Below, in pieces: positions 18,566 to 27,286 of a stretch of DNA of 64,000 bases; position 1 is the first letter of the stretch, and the number at the start of each line of letters is the position of its first letter. Made by a program: the position numbers and the translations under genes. Where the stretch lies: the NCBI RefSeq assembly GCF_009914765.1, contig NZ_WYDS01000007.1, positions 1 through 64,000 on the forward strand, read 5' to 3'. The notes beneath the pieces were generated by a model that saw only the letters and a program-made list of their open reading frames with translations, was not told the origin of the DNA and searched no databases. This stretch comes from Halodesulfovibrio sp. MK-HDV. GTDB lineage: Bacteria; Desulfobacterota; Desulfovibrionia; Desulfovibrionales; Desulfovibrionaceae.

Positions 18566-18639
18566 TCCGGACCACGCTGCACCTTGCCGTGCAGCTGTAC
18601 AATGCTCAAAATAAAAAATTTCAAAACGGTACTACATAC

Positions 18640-19671
18640 ATGCAGTATACTGACAATACAGGCTTAAACATAAGCCCTGATCGCCCTTGGCTGGCTCCGC
18701 TTGCCGGATACTCTGACCTTTGCTTCAGACTCTTGTGTAAAGAGTTCGGTGCAGCTGTTGTTTGCTCTGAAATGGTTAGCTCTAAGGGGCTCTATTACAA
18801 TGGTAACAGCACGCGTAAGCTGCTTGAAACAACAGAAAAGGAAGCCCCTGCTATCTTCCAGCTTTTCGGCAACGACGTGGACATCATGTCGTACGCCATG
18901 GATTATCTGGTAAAAGGCGGCTACACATGGTTTGATTTGAATATGGGCTGCTCTGTGCGCAAAGTATTCAAACAGGGCTGCGGCTCTTCCATGATGGGTG
19001 ATCTAAATAATTCACTTGAAGTTGCGAAAGCTATGATCCGCATTGGCGGCAAAGGCAAAGTGGGCTTCAAGTTCCGCCTTGGTGTTGATTCTGAGCAGGA
19101 AGTTTACAAAGAACTGGCTCTGCGACTTGAAGATGCCGGTGCAGGCTGGATTACTCTGCATCCGCGTACTGCTGCGCAAGGCTTTTCCGGCACTGCACGC
19201 TGGGCTGCCATCAAGGAAGTTGTAGACGCTGTCTCTATCCCAGTTATCGCCAGTGGCGACCTGCTGGAACCTGAAGATGGTGTGAGGTGCATCAAAGAAA
19301 CTGGTGCAGCTTCTGTTATGTTTGCACGAGGTGCTATCGGCAACCCTGCTATTTTTGGCGAGTACACCACGCTCTATAAAGGCGAAACGCTCAAGCGCCC
19401 TGATCCACTCAAAACCATGCACCTTATTCAGCGCCACAAAGAAATTGCACTTGAATACGCCGATGAGCGCACCGCTCTCTTTAAGATGCGAACCTTTGTT
19501 CCCCGCTACGTGCGGTTGTTCAAAGGATCTAAGTTACTTCGTCAACAGCTTGCTACCTGTGCGGGGTTGGAACAGATTGATGCAGTCATAGAAAAATTTT
19601 TTGCTCGCTGCGAAGCGATTGATTTGGACGACACTTCAGAAACAATCAGCATGCAGAATACATCGGAGTAA
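18640..19671 (+). CDS. tRNA-dihydrouridine synthase
   Basis: FMN-dependent enzyme reducing uridine to dihydrouridine in tRNA D-loops. Visible: WLAPLAGYSDLCFR, FQLFGNDVD, FDLNMGCSVRKVFKQGCGSSMM with the catalytic Cys in NMGC, KFRLGVDS, ITLHPRTAAQGFSG and VIASGDL...FARGAIGNP. About 343 residues. I prefer ATG 18640; the GTG at 18589 would add 17 non-conserved residues. ispH follows after two bases. The exact Dus subtype is not settled. Confidence 0.9.
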   Translation: MQYTDNTGLNISPDRPWLAPLAGYSDLCFRLLCKEFGAAVVCSEMVSSKGLYYNGNSTRKLLETTEKEAPAIFQLFGNDVDIMSYAMDYLVKGGYTWFDLNMGCSVRKVFKQGCGSSMMGDLNNSLEVAKAMIRIGGKGKVGFKFRLGVDSEQEVYKELALRLEDAGAGWITLHPRTAAQGFSGTARWAAIKEVVDAVSIPVIASGDLLEPEDGVRCIKETGAASVMFARGAIGNPAIFGEYTTLYKGETLKRPDPLKTMHLIQRHKEIALEYADERTALFKMRTFVPRYVRLFKGSKLLRQQLATCAGLEQIDAVIEKFFARCEAIDLDDTSETISMQNTSE

Positions 19672-19673
19672 GT

Positions 19674-20519
19674 ATGGAAGTACGTAGAGCTACAACATCC
19701 GGCTTTTGTTTCGGAGTTTCTCTGGCACTGCAAAAGCTTGATGCAGAAGTTGAAAAACATGATGCAAAGATTGCGACTCTTGGACCCATCATCCATAACC
19801 CGCAAGTTCTTGAGCGGTATGAGAATCTCGACGTACGTTGCCTTAAACGTGCAGAAGAGGCCGATGTAAATGAACGGGTTGTTATCCGGGCACATGGCGT
19901 GCCAAGAGAAACGGAAGCAACATTGAACGATGCATGCAAAGAAGTTGTTGATGCAACCTGTCCAAAAGTTAAACGAGCTCAGATTGGCATCCGTAACATG
20001 ATCCGCAAGGATCGTTTTCTTCTTTTGTACGGAGAAAAAGACCATCCGGAAGTGCGTGGCCTTATGAGTTACGCCGGTGACAGAGCATTTTTGTTTAATT
20101 CACTTGAAGAGCTCAAGAATTTTCCACTTTCTGCCGATATAGAATATTGCCTCGCTGCGCAGACTACACAGGACAGAGAGGAATTTGACCGGATAGATGA
20201 GTACCTTCAGGGACAGTTGTTTGAACGACTACAGGTACTTAATACTATTTGCAATGCAACAAGAGAACGACAACAAGAAGCCATTGCGCTTGCTAAAGAA
20301 GTAGATGCAATGGTTGTTGTGGGGGGCTATAGCAGCGGAAACACTCGCAGACTTGCGGATGTATCCCGTGCTCAAGGGTGCCTCACCTTCCATGTTGAAC
20401 AACCGGAAGAGCTTTCAGCCTCTGATTTTAAAGGCATGAAGGTAGTTGGCCTCACCGCCGGTGCTTCAACCCCACGTTCGATTATTGATTCTACGGAAGA
20501 ATTCCTTAACAAGTTGTAG
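19674..20519 (+). CDS. ispH: 4-hydroxy-3-methylbut-2-enyl diphosphate reductase IspH
   Basis: Iron-sulfur enzyme of the last step of the non-mevalonate isoprenoid pathway (HMBPP to IPP/DMAPP). The three cluster cysteines are visible as C12 (SGFCFGV), C96 (DATCPKV) and C193 (ICNATRERQ). HNPQVLE, VIRAHGV and GGYSSGNTRRL are also standard. Length 281 is normal. Confidence 0.96.
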   Translation: MEVRRATTSGFCFGVSLALQKLDAEVEKHDAKIATLGPIIHNPQVLERYENLDVRCLKRAEEADVNERVVIRAHGVPRETEATLNDACKEVVDATCPKVKRAQIGIRNMIRKDRFLLLYGEKDHPEVRGLMSYAGDRAFLFNSLEELKNFPLSADIEYCLAAQTTQDREEFDRIDEYLQGQLFERLQVLNTICNATRERQQEAIALAKEVDAMVVVGGYSSGNTRRLADVSRAQGCLTFHVEQPEELSASDFKGMKVVGLTAGASTPRSIIDSTEEFLNKL

Positions 20520-20574
20520 AAGTACAATCTTTTGATTAGTCTGCGTGAACTAGAACTACGCACCGGAGAACGCC

Positions 20575-21528
20575 ATGCAGACGAACATACTTTTAGAATC
20601 CGGCACTAACGAGCTGGAAATTGTTGAATTTTTCCTAGATGAACTCGAGATAGACGGACAAGTCTATCGCGGTTACTACGGAGTAAACGTAGCTAAGGTA
20701 CTCGAAATTATCAGAATGCCTACCGTGACAGCACTTCCTGAAAGTGGTCACACCTGTATTTTGGGTGCTTTTAACCTGCGGTCACAGGTTATCCCACTTG
20801 TCGACCTGTCCATGTGGCTTGGTAAAACCCGTGAAGAAACGGAACCACCAAAAGTCATTGTGACAGAATTCAACAACGTATGTACCGCATTCCAGGTATC
20901 CGGCGTCAACCGTATTCACCGCATCAGCTGGGAAGAGGTTGAACCGCCAAGCGGCTACGTAGCAAATTTAAGCAGCCAGTCCATCACCGGTGTCGTTAAA
21001 ATTAGCGACCGTATCATCTTCTTACTCGATCTCGAGAGAATTGTTGCGAATCTAAATCCAGATCTTGCGCTCAAACTTGATGACGCAATCGACTGGGACA
21101 GTGGCGAAAGCCGCCGTGCACTGATTACTGATGATTCCGGTCTGATCCGAGAAATGCTCACTGATCTGCTGGAAAAAGCAAACTTCCAGGTTGAAGCACA
21201 CAACAACGGCAAAGAGGCGTGGGATAGGCTGAATCAGCTCAAAGCCATAGCAGAAGAAAACAACAGACCACTCACGGACTACGTTCAGGTTGTTGTGTCT
21301 GATATTGAAATGCCTGCAATGGATGGTCACTCCCTCTGTAAAGCAATCAAGGAAGATTCCGTTCTTGGGCAGCTGCCGGTTATCCTGTTCTCTTCACTTA
21401 TTACGGATAAGCTGCGCCACAAAGGCGACTCCGTAGGGGCAGATATGCAGGTATCTAAGCCGGAAGTAACCTTGCTTGCACAGCGCGCTGTCGAATTAAT
21501 CGATGAACGCCGCCAAAAAACAGCATAA
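20575..21528 (+). CDS. cheV: Chemotaxis coupling protein CheV (CheW-receiver fusion)
   Basis: A CheW-like coupling domain (about residues 15-165: VAKVLEIIRMP, LGAFNLRSQVIPLVDLSMWLG, VSGVNRIHRISWEEVEPP) is fused to a receiver domain (about 178-310: ALITDDSGLIREML, phospho-site VVSDIEMPAMDGHSL, SKPEV). It couples chemoreceptors to CheA and allows phosphorylation-dependent adaptation. GGAG lies upstream of ATG 20575. A terminator follows. Confidence 0.95.
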   Translation: MQTNILLESGTNELEIVEFFLDELEIDGQVYRGYYGVNVAKVLEIIRMPTVTALPESGHTCILGAFNLRSQVIPLVDLSMWLGKTREETEPPKVIVTEFNNVCTAFQVSGVNRIHRISWEEVEPPSGYVANLSSQSITGVVKISDRIIFLLDLERIVANLNPDLALKLDDAIDWDSGESRRALITDDSGLIREMLTDLLEKANFQVEAHNNGKEAWDRLNQLKAIAEENNRPLTDYVQVVVSDIEMPAMDGHSLCKAIKEDSVLGQLPVILFSSLITDKLRHKGDSVGADMQVSKPEVTLLAQRAVELIDERRQKTA

Positions 21529-21548
21529 TTTTATTTTTCTTTGTTATC

Positions 21549-21582
21549 AAAAGGGTAGAGCTCCGGCTCTACCCTTTTCTTA
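21549..21582 (+). terminator. Terminator after cheV
   Basis: A perfect 13-bp stem (21549-21561 with 21566-21578), loop TCCG, with A and T runs on both flanks; 20 bases after the cheV stop. Confidence 0.9.
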
Positions 21583-21690
21583 TTTTGCCATTGCTTATTT
21601 TTATGGACAGAGCACACCAACGCTATCATAATCGGCAACTCAAAGAACATTAAGGCTGGCAACCGCCAGTTTGCAGCAGGATATATTTCA

Positions 21691-22518
21691 ATGGCTAAAA
21701 AGAAAAATTCAAAACCGGCACCATTACCGCAAAGCCTTGCGTTACCATATACCGGTGTAGAGTCACACGCGCATCTCGACTTACCACCATTCTCTTCAGA
21801 CATTGAAGAGGTGCTGGAGCGCGCAAAAGAGTCCGGCGTACGCTACATCTGCAACGTATTTCTCGGACATGAAGCATGGAAAAACAACCGTCAGCTTTTT
21901 GAAAAGCACGACGAAGTCTTCTTCATTCTCGGCACACATCCAAGTCACATCGACCAGTGCACTGAGGAAGAGCTTGATGCCATGCGTACAGCTTTTGCCG
22001 AAGACAGCAGACTTCGCGGGATCGGTGAGATTGGTCTGGACTACTATTGGGATCATTTCCCGCGCGAAGCGCAGAAAGAAATTTTCATCAAACAACTCCA
22101 TCTTGCAAAAGAGCTGGACACCCGCGTCATCATTCATTCAAGAGACGCAGCAGAAGATACTATTGACGTATTAGAAGCAGAAGGTTTTGTAGATTACCCT
22201 GTGCTCTGGCATTGTTTTGGTGGCAATACAGAGTTAGCGGAACGCATCGTAAAGAACGGCTGGCATCTTTCAATTCCGGGTACCGTAACATATCCGAAAA
22301 ACGAAGAAGCACGCGAAGCGCTCAAGGTAATTCCATTGGATCGTATGCTAGTGGAAACAGACTGCCCGTATCTTACGCCTGTGCCGTATCGCGGTAAGCG
22401 CAACGAACCAGCGTACACCGTATTCACAGCAAAATGTATTGCCAAAGCACTCGGTATCGAAATCGAAGAACTTTGGACAACCTGCGGCGACAACGCAATT
22501 CGCTTTTTTGAGTTGTAA
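21691..22518 (+). CDS. TatD-family metal-dependent hydrolase
   Basis: A TIM-barrel DNase/hydrolase of the TatD family. The metal ligands appear in ESHAHLDLPPF, GEIGLDYYW, VIIHSRDA, WHCFGG and VETDCPYLTP. About 275 residues with a short basic N-terminal extension (KKKNSKPAPLP). It is a stand-alone gene between two terminators. Whether it acts as a 3'-5' DNase or in another repair role cannot be told from sequence. Confidence 0.92.
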   Translation: MAKKKNSKPAPLPQSLALPYTGVESHAHLDLPPFSSDIEEVLERAKESGVRYICNVFLGHEAWKNNRQLFEKHDEVFFILGTHPSHIDQCTEEELDAMRTAFAEDSRLRGIGEIGLDYYWDHFPREAQKEIFIKQLHLAKELDTRVIIHSRDAAEDTIDVLEAEGFVDYPVLWHCFGGNTELAERIVKNGWHLSIPGTVTYPKNEEAREALKVIPLDRMLVETDCPYLTPVPYRGKRNEPAYTVFTAKCIAKALGIEIEELWTTCGDNAIRFFEL

Positions 22519-22543
22519 TATTTTTTTGCCTATTGATTTTTTT

Positions 22544-22577
22544 GCCTCAGGTGCTCACAACACTTGGGGCTTTTTTT
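22544..22577 (+). terminator. Terminator after tatD-family gene
   Basis: The stem GCCTCAGGTG (22544-22553) pairs with CACTTGGGGC (22561-22570), including two G-T pairs, and is followed by seven T. Confidence 0.88.
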
Positions 22578-22623
22578 GCGCCTACGATATTTTCATTCAC
22601 ATGTATGAGTTGCCTTCGGCGAG

Positions 22624-22684
22624 TCTCCGACGGGGAGGAGACCTCCTCCACCCGCAAGGGGGACGCCCCCTTGACCCATTTTGC
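22624..22684 (-). repeat. CCGACGG / CCCGCAAGGGG composite repeat, copy 1
   Basis: Starts with GTCTCCGACGGGG and ends with CACCCGCAAGGGGGACGCCC and CCTTGACCC. It shares both ends with 37888-37952, and in reverse orientation with 38143-38199 and 46608-46672. Non-coding. Confidence 0.75.
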
Positions 22685-22841
22685 GACAACATTTTACGAT
22701 TGAAGCTGTTTTCGGCTTCAACTCATGTGAAGGGGAGCTTTCTTATATTTCATCTGAGAAGTTGATTATCTACACTATACTCTTCTACCTATTGCTAAAA
22801 ACGCCATATACTTGTCCTCTCTATTTTTGAAGGAAAAGCAT

Positions 22842-23243
22842 ATGACGAAAAATTTACTTGTCATCACCAGCTCTCTTGCAGAACAGGTTCGACTGTTACT
22901 GCTCCTCACTGCCGCAGGATACATTCCCACCTGCTGTGAAAGTCTGCCGTCTGCACTTACAGCGCTAGAATCCTCACCGTTTGATGCAATTATCACCGAT
23001 CCAGTAATATTGGATGCTCCGCCACAAAAAATGACGGCCGTAGAGCTTGTGTCACTCATAAAAGAAACAGCGCTCAATTCGTCAACACCGGTTCTTGTAA
23101 TGGGAGATGTGATCTCGCTTCAATACATCATGAACACACTTTGCAGTGGAATCGCCCGTTTTATTCCCAAGCCATTTTCGCCAACAGAGTTTATTGAAAC
23201 TATTTCAGCAGAACTCAACTTGGCAGAACATAAGCAGGCGTAA
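22842..23243 (+). CDS. Atypical receiver-like protein
   Basis: About 133 residues with the length and order of a response-regulator receiver domain. The phospho-acceptor position is kept (FDAIITDPVIL), as is the C-terminal Lys-Pro (RFIPKPFSP). The N-terminal acidic pair is replaced by LVITSSLAE, and the usual Thr/Ser after beta-4 is Gly (VLVMGD). Normal phosphorylation is therefore doubtful. Start ATG 22842 is set by AAGGA at 22830-22834. It stands alone, with no kinase beside it. Confidence 0.7.
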   Translation: MTKNLLVITSSLAEQVRLLLLLTAAGYIPTCCESLPSALTALESSPFDAIITDPVILDAPPQKMTAVELVSLIKETALNSSTPVLVMGDVISLQYIMNTLCSGIARFIPKPFSPTEFIETISAELNLAEHKQA

Positions 23244-23472
23244 GCATGATGGATAAAAAAGGTGAGCTATGCCAAAAAAAGGCCAAAATATCGTTAGCGC
23301 CTATTATTCTCATTATAACTTTTACTAGAACCACCCAAATCCACCAATATTGCTTGGGTGAAGTATGTGATCGTGGTATGAAGAACGCGGTCTCACAAAC
23401 CAACACACAACTAAATCGCCTAACAGAACTTTATTGATCCTTCCCACAACTTGGATCTTTGAAGGGACAACA
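23244..23472. other. Intergenic region, no convincing gene
   Basis: A 63-codon frame (23246-23437) and a 19-codon frame beginning at the ATG after AAGGTGAGCT (near 23258-23268) are present, but neither has recognisable protein character. A small hairpin, CACCCAA/TTGGGTG, lies near 23333-23361. Confidence 0.4.
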
Positions 23473-23518
23473 CAAGCATGGATATTCTGCAACGCAGATA
23501 TCCATGCTTGTTCCTTTT
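23473..23518. terminator. Long hairpin, probable terminator
   Basis: CAAGCATGGATAT (23473-23485) pairs with ATATCCATGCTTG (23498-23510), and the stem continues inward as CTGC/GCAG with one bulged T. The tail TTCCTTTT follows on the plus strand. The stem of about 17 bp is longer than most terminators. Confidence 0.7.
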
Positions 23519-23545
23519 GGAAGGTAAAAAAGTACTCAATACAAA

Positions 23546-23583
23546 AAAAGACTCCCTTTCTAAATTTAGAAAGGGAGTCTTTT
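23546..23583. terminator. Perfect 38-base palindromic terminator
   Basis: Both halves (23546-23564 and 23565-23583) are exact reverse complements, with four A on one end and four T on the other. It can stop transcription from either side and is the second terminator-like hairpin within 110 bases. Confidence 0.8.
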
Positions 23584-23600
23584 CTGAACAATATATGAAT

Positions 23601-23813
23601 CAACGTGGAGGTTGCTGCAAAGTTGTTTTTAGAGAAACTAAGAAACACTTGTGAAGTGCAAGAAAAAGTTTGGAGCAAAGCATTGGTAGATCTATGTGAG
23701 CATTTGTTTTTTTCGAAATAACGCGGTCAACCGTTGCCGAGTCATAGAGCCTTACAGGAACAAGTGCCCCAGAGATGCGCAGCAATGTACGGATTTGTAA
23801 GCAATCTGGTGGG
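23601..23813. repeat. Degenerate palindromic MITE-like element, copy 3
   Basis: The segment CTTGTGAAGTGCAAGAAAAAG, then ATGTGAGCATTTG and TTTTTTTCGAAATAACGC, ending GGATTTGTAAGCAATCTGG, follows the order of copies 1 and 2 with many changes and about 60 extra bases near 23725-23785. The ends remain roughly inverted (GTGGAGGTTGCTGCAAAG against TTTGTAAGCAATCTGGTGG). Confidence 0.55.
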
Positions 23814-23820
23814 GTGATAA

Positions 23821-24258
23821 TTACAATTCGAGCTCCATATCAAGAGCTGGGAGATCAAGCAGATCAAGAATCTTCTCTTCCCCAACCACGACAAAACCAA
23901 ACTTCTCAAAAAACGGTACGGCTTCAGGCGTTGATTCTAGATGAATTCTTTTTGCACCCACCCGTTTTGAAATTTCAACACATTTTTGTATGAGCGAGGA
24001 ACCGACACCTGTAAAACGGTGCTCTTCCCCCACAACTATATGTGAAAGCTCGGCTGTTTCGCCCTGCAATGTCAGCCTTCCACATCCTAAAAGTTTTCTA
24101 TTTTTTAAGGCAACCAGCAGTGTACTTTTATCTTCCAGATCATCTTGAATGTAAGAACGGGTTACCCGTCCAACTGGAAACAAATCCACTCGCCGCATTG
24201 CCACGGTCGGTTCATACAAGTCAGACTCTTTATCAATTTCTTCAACAGAATAAAGCAT
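23821..24258 (-). CDS. GNAT-family N-acetyltransferase
   Basis: 145 residues with the GNAT acetyl-CoA fold: TLLVALKNRKLLGCGRL (beta strands 2-3), ELSHIVVGEEHRFTGVGSSLIQKC (motif A; the family R/Q-x-x-G-x-G/A appears as HRFTGVG) and PFFEKFGFVVVG near the end. The pattern is like ArgA-type or single-domain regulatory acetyltransferases, but the substrate cannot be named. It is monocistronic, minus strand, with a repeat copy just past its 3' end. Confidence 0.82.
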   Translation of the reverse strand: MLYSVEEIDKESDLYEPTVAMRRVDLFPVGRVTRSYIQDDLEDKSTLLVALKNRKLLGCGRLTLQGETAELSHIVVGEEHRFTGVGSSLIQKCVEISKRVGAKRIHLESTPEAVPFFEKFGFVVVGEEKILDLLDLPALDMELEL

Positions 24259-24672
24259 ATACTACTTCCCCCCGAAAGAGCTTTATGTGTTGTATTCTGA
24301 CCATAAAATTATCATAAACAAACGTATGATACACACCGGAATCTACAAATTATCACGTCTGAATTCTAATATGCCTATATTGCAACTAAAAGAATCTTCC
24401 AGTTACGATTGATCCGTAGAAAAGCCCATGAACAAAGGCTCATCACCAAATAGTAATGTGCAGCAGGGGAAACATGGTAAGGAGGAAAATAATGTATAGG
24501 GAAAGATTGCACCAGAACCTGATTAAACAATAAACCGTTCACAGTGCCTACTATTCCACTCATGGAAAAGGAGTATAAACATAATGAAAATATGCTGTAA
24601 CCATGAACTCGGTTCAAAATGCTTTTGGCTTATGCCACTGGCTACGGTGTCTGTTGTCCCCGCAACAGATAA
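24259..24672. other. Intergenic region, nothing recognised
   Basis: AT-rich, about 410 bases. A hydrophobic 80-codon minus-strand frame (24375-24617) lacks a ribosome site and homology-like motifs, and I do not call it. Confidence 0.4.
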
Positions 24673-24715
24673 ATAGCCGCGCATCAGAGGGGTCTGATGC
24701 GCGGCTATAGTAATT
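24673..24715. terminator. Terminator past the DksA-like gene
   Basis: A perfect 16-bp stem (24673-24688 with 24693-24708), loop GGGG. It lies just past the 3' end of the minus-strand gene at 24728; the T-rich side (TAATTTTT) is on the plus strand. Confidence 0.8.
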
Positions 24716-24727
24716 TTTGTGCCTTTT

Positions 24728-25060
24728 CTATTCTGCGCACTTAACGCACAACGTCGCCCCCGGCATTGCCATTAAGCGAGCATGCGGGATGGGGGCACCA
24801 CATTCCATGCAGTACCCAAAATCTGGATCATCAATATTGCGCAGTACAAACTCAAGCCCTGCAAGGCGCGATTCCGCTTTTGTCAGAGCTGCTGTATTCA
24901 CACTGTTATTTACTATATTATCCATACGTGAAAGCCTGCCGATAGAGTCATCCGGCGCAACTGGCTTTGTGACTTCTTTCAACCGGCCAACTTCCATTTT
25001 CAAACGGCCAACTTCCTCGTACATTTTCTGCACGAGTGCTTCTTTTTGAATATCTTGCAT
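24728..25060 (-). CDS. DksA/TraR-family zinc-finger protein
   Basis: 110 residues: a charged coiled-coil N-terminus (VGRLKMEVGRLKEV repeats) and a C4 zinc finger, YCMECGAPIPHARLMAMPGATLC...C, at the C-terminus, with two CxxC pairs as in DksA/TraR. Such proteins enter the RNA polymerase secondary channel and tune promoters. Shorter than E. coli DksA (about 150). The coiled-coil tip cannot be checked by eye for the acidic pair. Confidence 0.85.
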   Translation of the reverse strand: MQDIQKEALVQKMYEEVGRLKMEVGRLKEVTKPVAPDDSIGRLSRMDNIVNNSVNTAALTKAESRLAGLEFVLRNIDDPDFGYCMECGAPIPHARLMAMPGATLCVKCAE

Positions 25061-25253
25061 ATCTTTGCTCTAATGTTGGAAATAAATTGCAGAAAGGATG
25101 GAATATATAAGCCTAAGTCATAGGGAAAAATTCCGACTTAAGTACACAATGTAACCAACTACTTTTCCATGATAAATGTATTTTTCACGCATGGCCACTT
25201 TTTCTGCTATACTTTTACATATCATAACACGTTACAATACAAGAACAATACAT

Positions 25254-26270
25254 ATGGATAAAAAGAATACAATTACACGTTACCTGCACGCTTCCGGTTG
25301 GCTCGAAGAACTGCAATGCCGAAGCCTATCCGATGTCTCATTCCTTGCAGCGGGTGAGTACAATGAAAACTGGATAGTCAGTGCCGCCTCGCAAGATCAG
25401 ATATTCAACCAGAAGCATTTTGTCTTCCGCATTAACCATGGAAGTCAGCTTGGGTTGGATAAAGAACAAATCCGATATGAATTTGAAGTACTTTCTGCCC
25501 TCAAAAATTCAGCAGTCACCCCAATTCCATATTTTGAAGATGCACAAGCCGGAAACTTTGATCCTGCCTTTGATCATGGTGTGTTGCTCATGGAATATAT
25601 TTCGGGAACACCGTTGGATTACACGCAGGATTTAGATCATGCGGCTAAAGTCTTTGCAGCTGTGCATACACAACCTGTTCCTGAGCAGAATAATTTTATC
25701 CATCAGAAAAACCCTGTTGCGGACATTGTGACAGAATCTCTCGGGCTGCTCGCACGTTTTGAAGATCATCCCAAAATTGATGCACGACGAAAGCTGGAAA
25801 CATACAGCGAAAGAATTACCAGCCTTGGGGAGGAATACGCATCAGCCTTTGCAGCTGAGCCGCAGCTCATTGTAAATACCGAAGTAAATTCCGGTAACTT
25901 CATCATCAATAGAGAACGTAACAGCGCACACCTTGTGGACTGGGAAAAAGCGGTTGTCTCAAGCCGTTATCAAGATCTCGGACATTTTATCGTTCCCACA
26001 ACCACATTATGGAAAACGGACTTTATAGCAACGCCGGAGCACAGACACCACTTCCTTTCACGGTACAAAGAGTATGCAGGATTACATCAATCGATAGAAG
26101 AGCTTGCCATTCTTACCGGAATACTAGAAAAAACAATCATCCTTAGAGGGTTATCGTGGTGCTATATGGCATGGTACGAGTACACTCAACAAGACCGTAC
26201 TCTTAAAAACAACGATACATTTTCAACAATTGAACGCTATCTGGACAATCTTGAATGGTTTTTACAATAG
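25254..26270 (+). CDS. Aminoglycoside/choline kinase-like (APH-fold) protein
   Basis: About 338 residues of the APH phosphotransferase family. An N-lobe (VFRINHGSQLG, EFEVLSAL) and a hinge (GVLLMEYISGTPLD) precede the catalytic loop, NTEVNSGNFIIN. There the usual H-x-D-x-x-x-x-N has become N-x-E-x-x-x-x-N. The metal-binding LVDWEKA is kept. The start at ATG 25254 drops an N-terminal extension of 26 residues; no strong ribosome site is seen for either. The last 16 bases overlap the ABC ATPase gene, so the two are co-translated. The substrate is unknown. Confidence 0.75.
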   Translation: MDKKNTITRYLHASGWLEELQCRSLSDVSFLAAGEYNENWIVSAASQDQIFNQKHFVFRINHGSQLGLDKEQIRYEFEVLSALKNSAVTPIPYFEDAQAGNFDPAFDHGVLLMEYISGTPLDYTQDLDHAAKVFAAVHTQPVPEQNNFIHQKNPVADIVTESLGLLARFEDHPKIDARRKLETYSERITSLGEEYASAFAAEPQLIVNTEVNSGNFIINRERNSAHLVDWEKAVVSSRYQDLGHFIVPTTTLWKTDFIATPEHRHHFLSRYKEYAGLHQSIEELAILTGILEKTIILRGLSWCYMAWYEYTQQDRTLKNNDTFSTIERYLDNLEWFLQ

Positions 26271-27205
26271 ATTCCCTGTGTAAGAAATATAGCGGAAAAG
26301 CAGTGCTTTCCGATGTCTCATTCTCTGTAGATAAAGGAGACATCGTTTCCCTGATTGGCCCTTCAGGCGTGGGGAAAACAACACTGCTGCGCATTCTTGC
26401 CGGACTGGAAGAGCAAGACAGCGGTTCAATTTCATTTGAAACACCACCATCCAAGAACAATCCTGTCATCATGGTGTTTCAAGATTATCTGCTGTTCCCA
26501 AGCCTCACCGTTTTCGAAAATACGGCGTTTGCTTTAAAAGCACGAAAACTCCCTGCGTCAGAAATCGCAAAACGCGTGAACACCATTCTTGAATTCTTTC
26601 ATCTTTCAGACAAACGAAAACAGTATCCTGCGCAGCTATCGGCTGGACAAAAGCAACGAGTCGCCATTGCCCGCGCTATGGTGGTAAATCCAGCAGTGCT
26701 GCTACTCGACGAACCTTTCGCAAATCTGGATCGAAATCTGAAGCTGGAAACCGCTGAATTTATCCGCGACACGCAAAAAGAGTTCGGCATCACAACAGTT
26801 AGTGTGACGCACGACCTTGAAGAAGCCTTTGCCATGTCCGACAAAATCGGCATCATGCTTAACGGAAGACTGGAACAATTCGACACGCCATCTGCACTAT
26901 ACAATTCACCAGAATCCATTGACGTTGCACGTTTTCTAGGACCTGTGAATATTTTGACACCTGAATTGTGTACTCATCTGAACATTCCCGCAGCAACCAT
27001 CCCCAAAGGACGCGACTACGCCATCATCAGGCCGGAGCAGCTGACCCTGACACAAGGAACAGAGGCACGCATCAACCGTGTGCAATTTGGCGGACACTAC
27101 ATCAAATATTCACTGCAAGTGCAAAATACAGAACTGACAGCCTATGGCTTCACAGCACAATTTGCAGAAGGCGATACCGTTGGGATTCAAGTAAGTCAGC
27201 AATAG
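26255..27205 (+). CDS. ABC transporter ATPase, PotA/FbpC-like
   Basis: 316 residues: Walker A GPSGVGKTT, Q-loop MVFQDYLLFPSLT, signature LSAGQKQR (second Gly of LSGGQ is Ala), Walker B VLLLDEPFANLD, H-loop VTHDLEEAFAMSD, then a C-terminal TOBE-like beta domain (about 240-316). The layout is that of importers for polyamines, iron or sulfate. No permease or binding-protein gene is nearby. The gene overlaps the APH-like kinase gene by 16 bases. Confidence 0.88.
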   Translation: MVFTIDSLCKKYSGKAVLSDVSFSVDKGDIVSLIGPSGVGKTTLLRILAGLEEQDSGSISFETPPSKNNPVIMVFQDYLLFPSLTVFENTAFALKARKLPASEIAKRVNTILEFFHLSDKRKQYPAQLSAGQKQRVAIARAMVVNPAVLLLDEPFANLDRNLKLETAEFIRDTQKEFGITTVSVTHDLEEAFAMSDKIGIMLNGRLEQFDTPSALYNSPESIDVARFLGPVNILTPELCTHLNIPAATIPKGRDYAIIRPEQLTLTQGTEARINRVQFGGHYIKYSLQVQNTELTAYGFTAQFAEGDTVGIQVSQQ

Positions 27206-27286
27206 CAAAGTAGCTAGCTGGCCTTACAGGGATCTCGACAATAAATTTGGTACGTACCGAGCAAACGGTAATGTACCCGAAACTTA

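Noticed and set aside
23246-23437. Small frame directly after the receiver gene
   Set aside because: Composition and lack of motifs do not support a protein; an alternative 19-codon frame is equally weak.
24375-24617. Hydrophobic 80-codon minus-strand frame
   Set aside because: No ribosome site and no recognisable family; likely a chance AT-rich frame.
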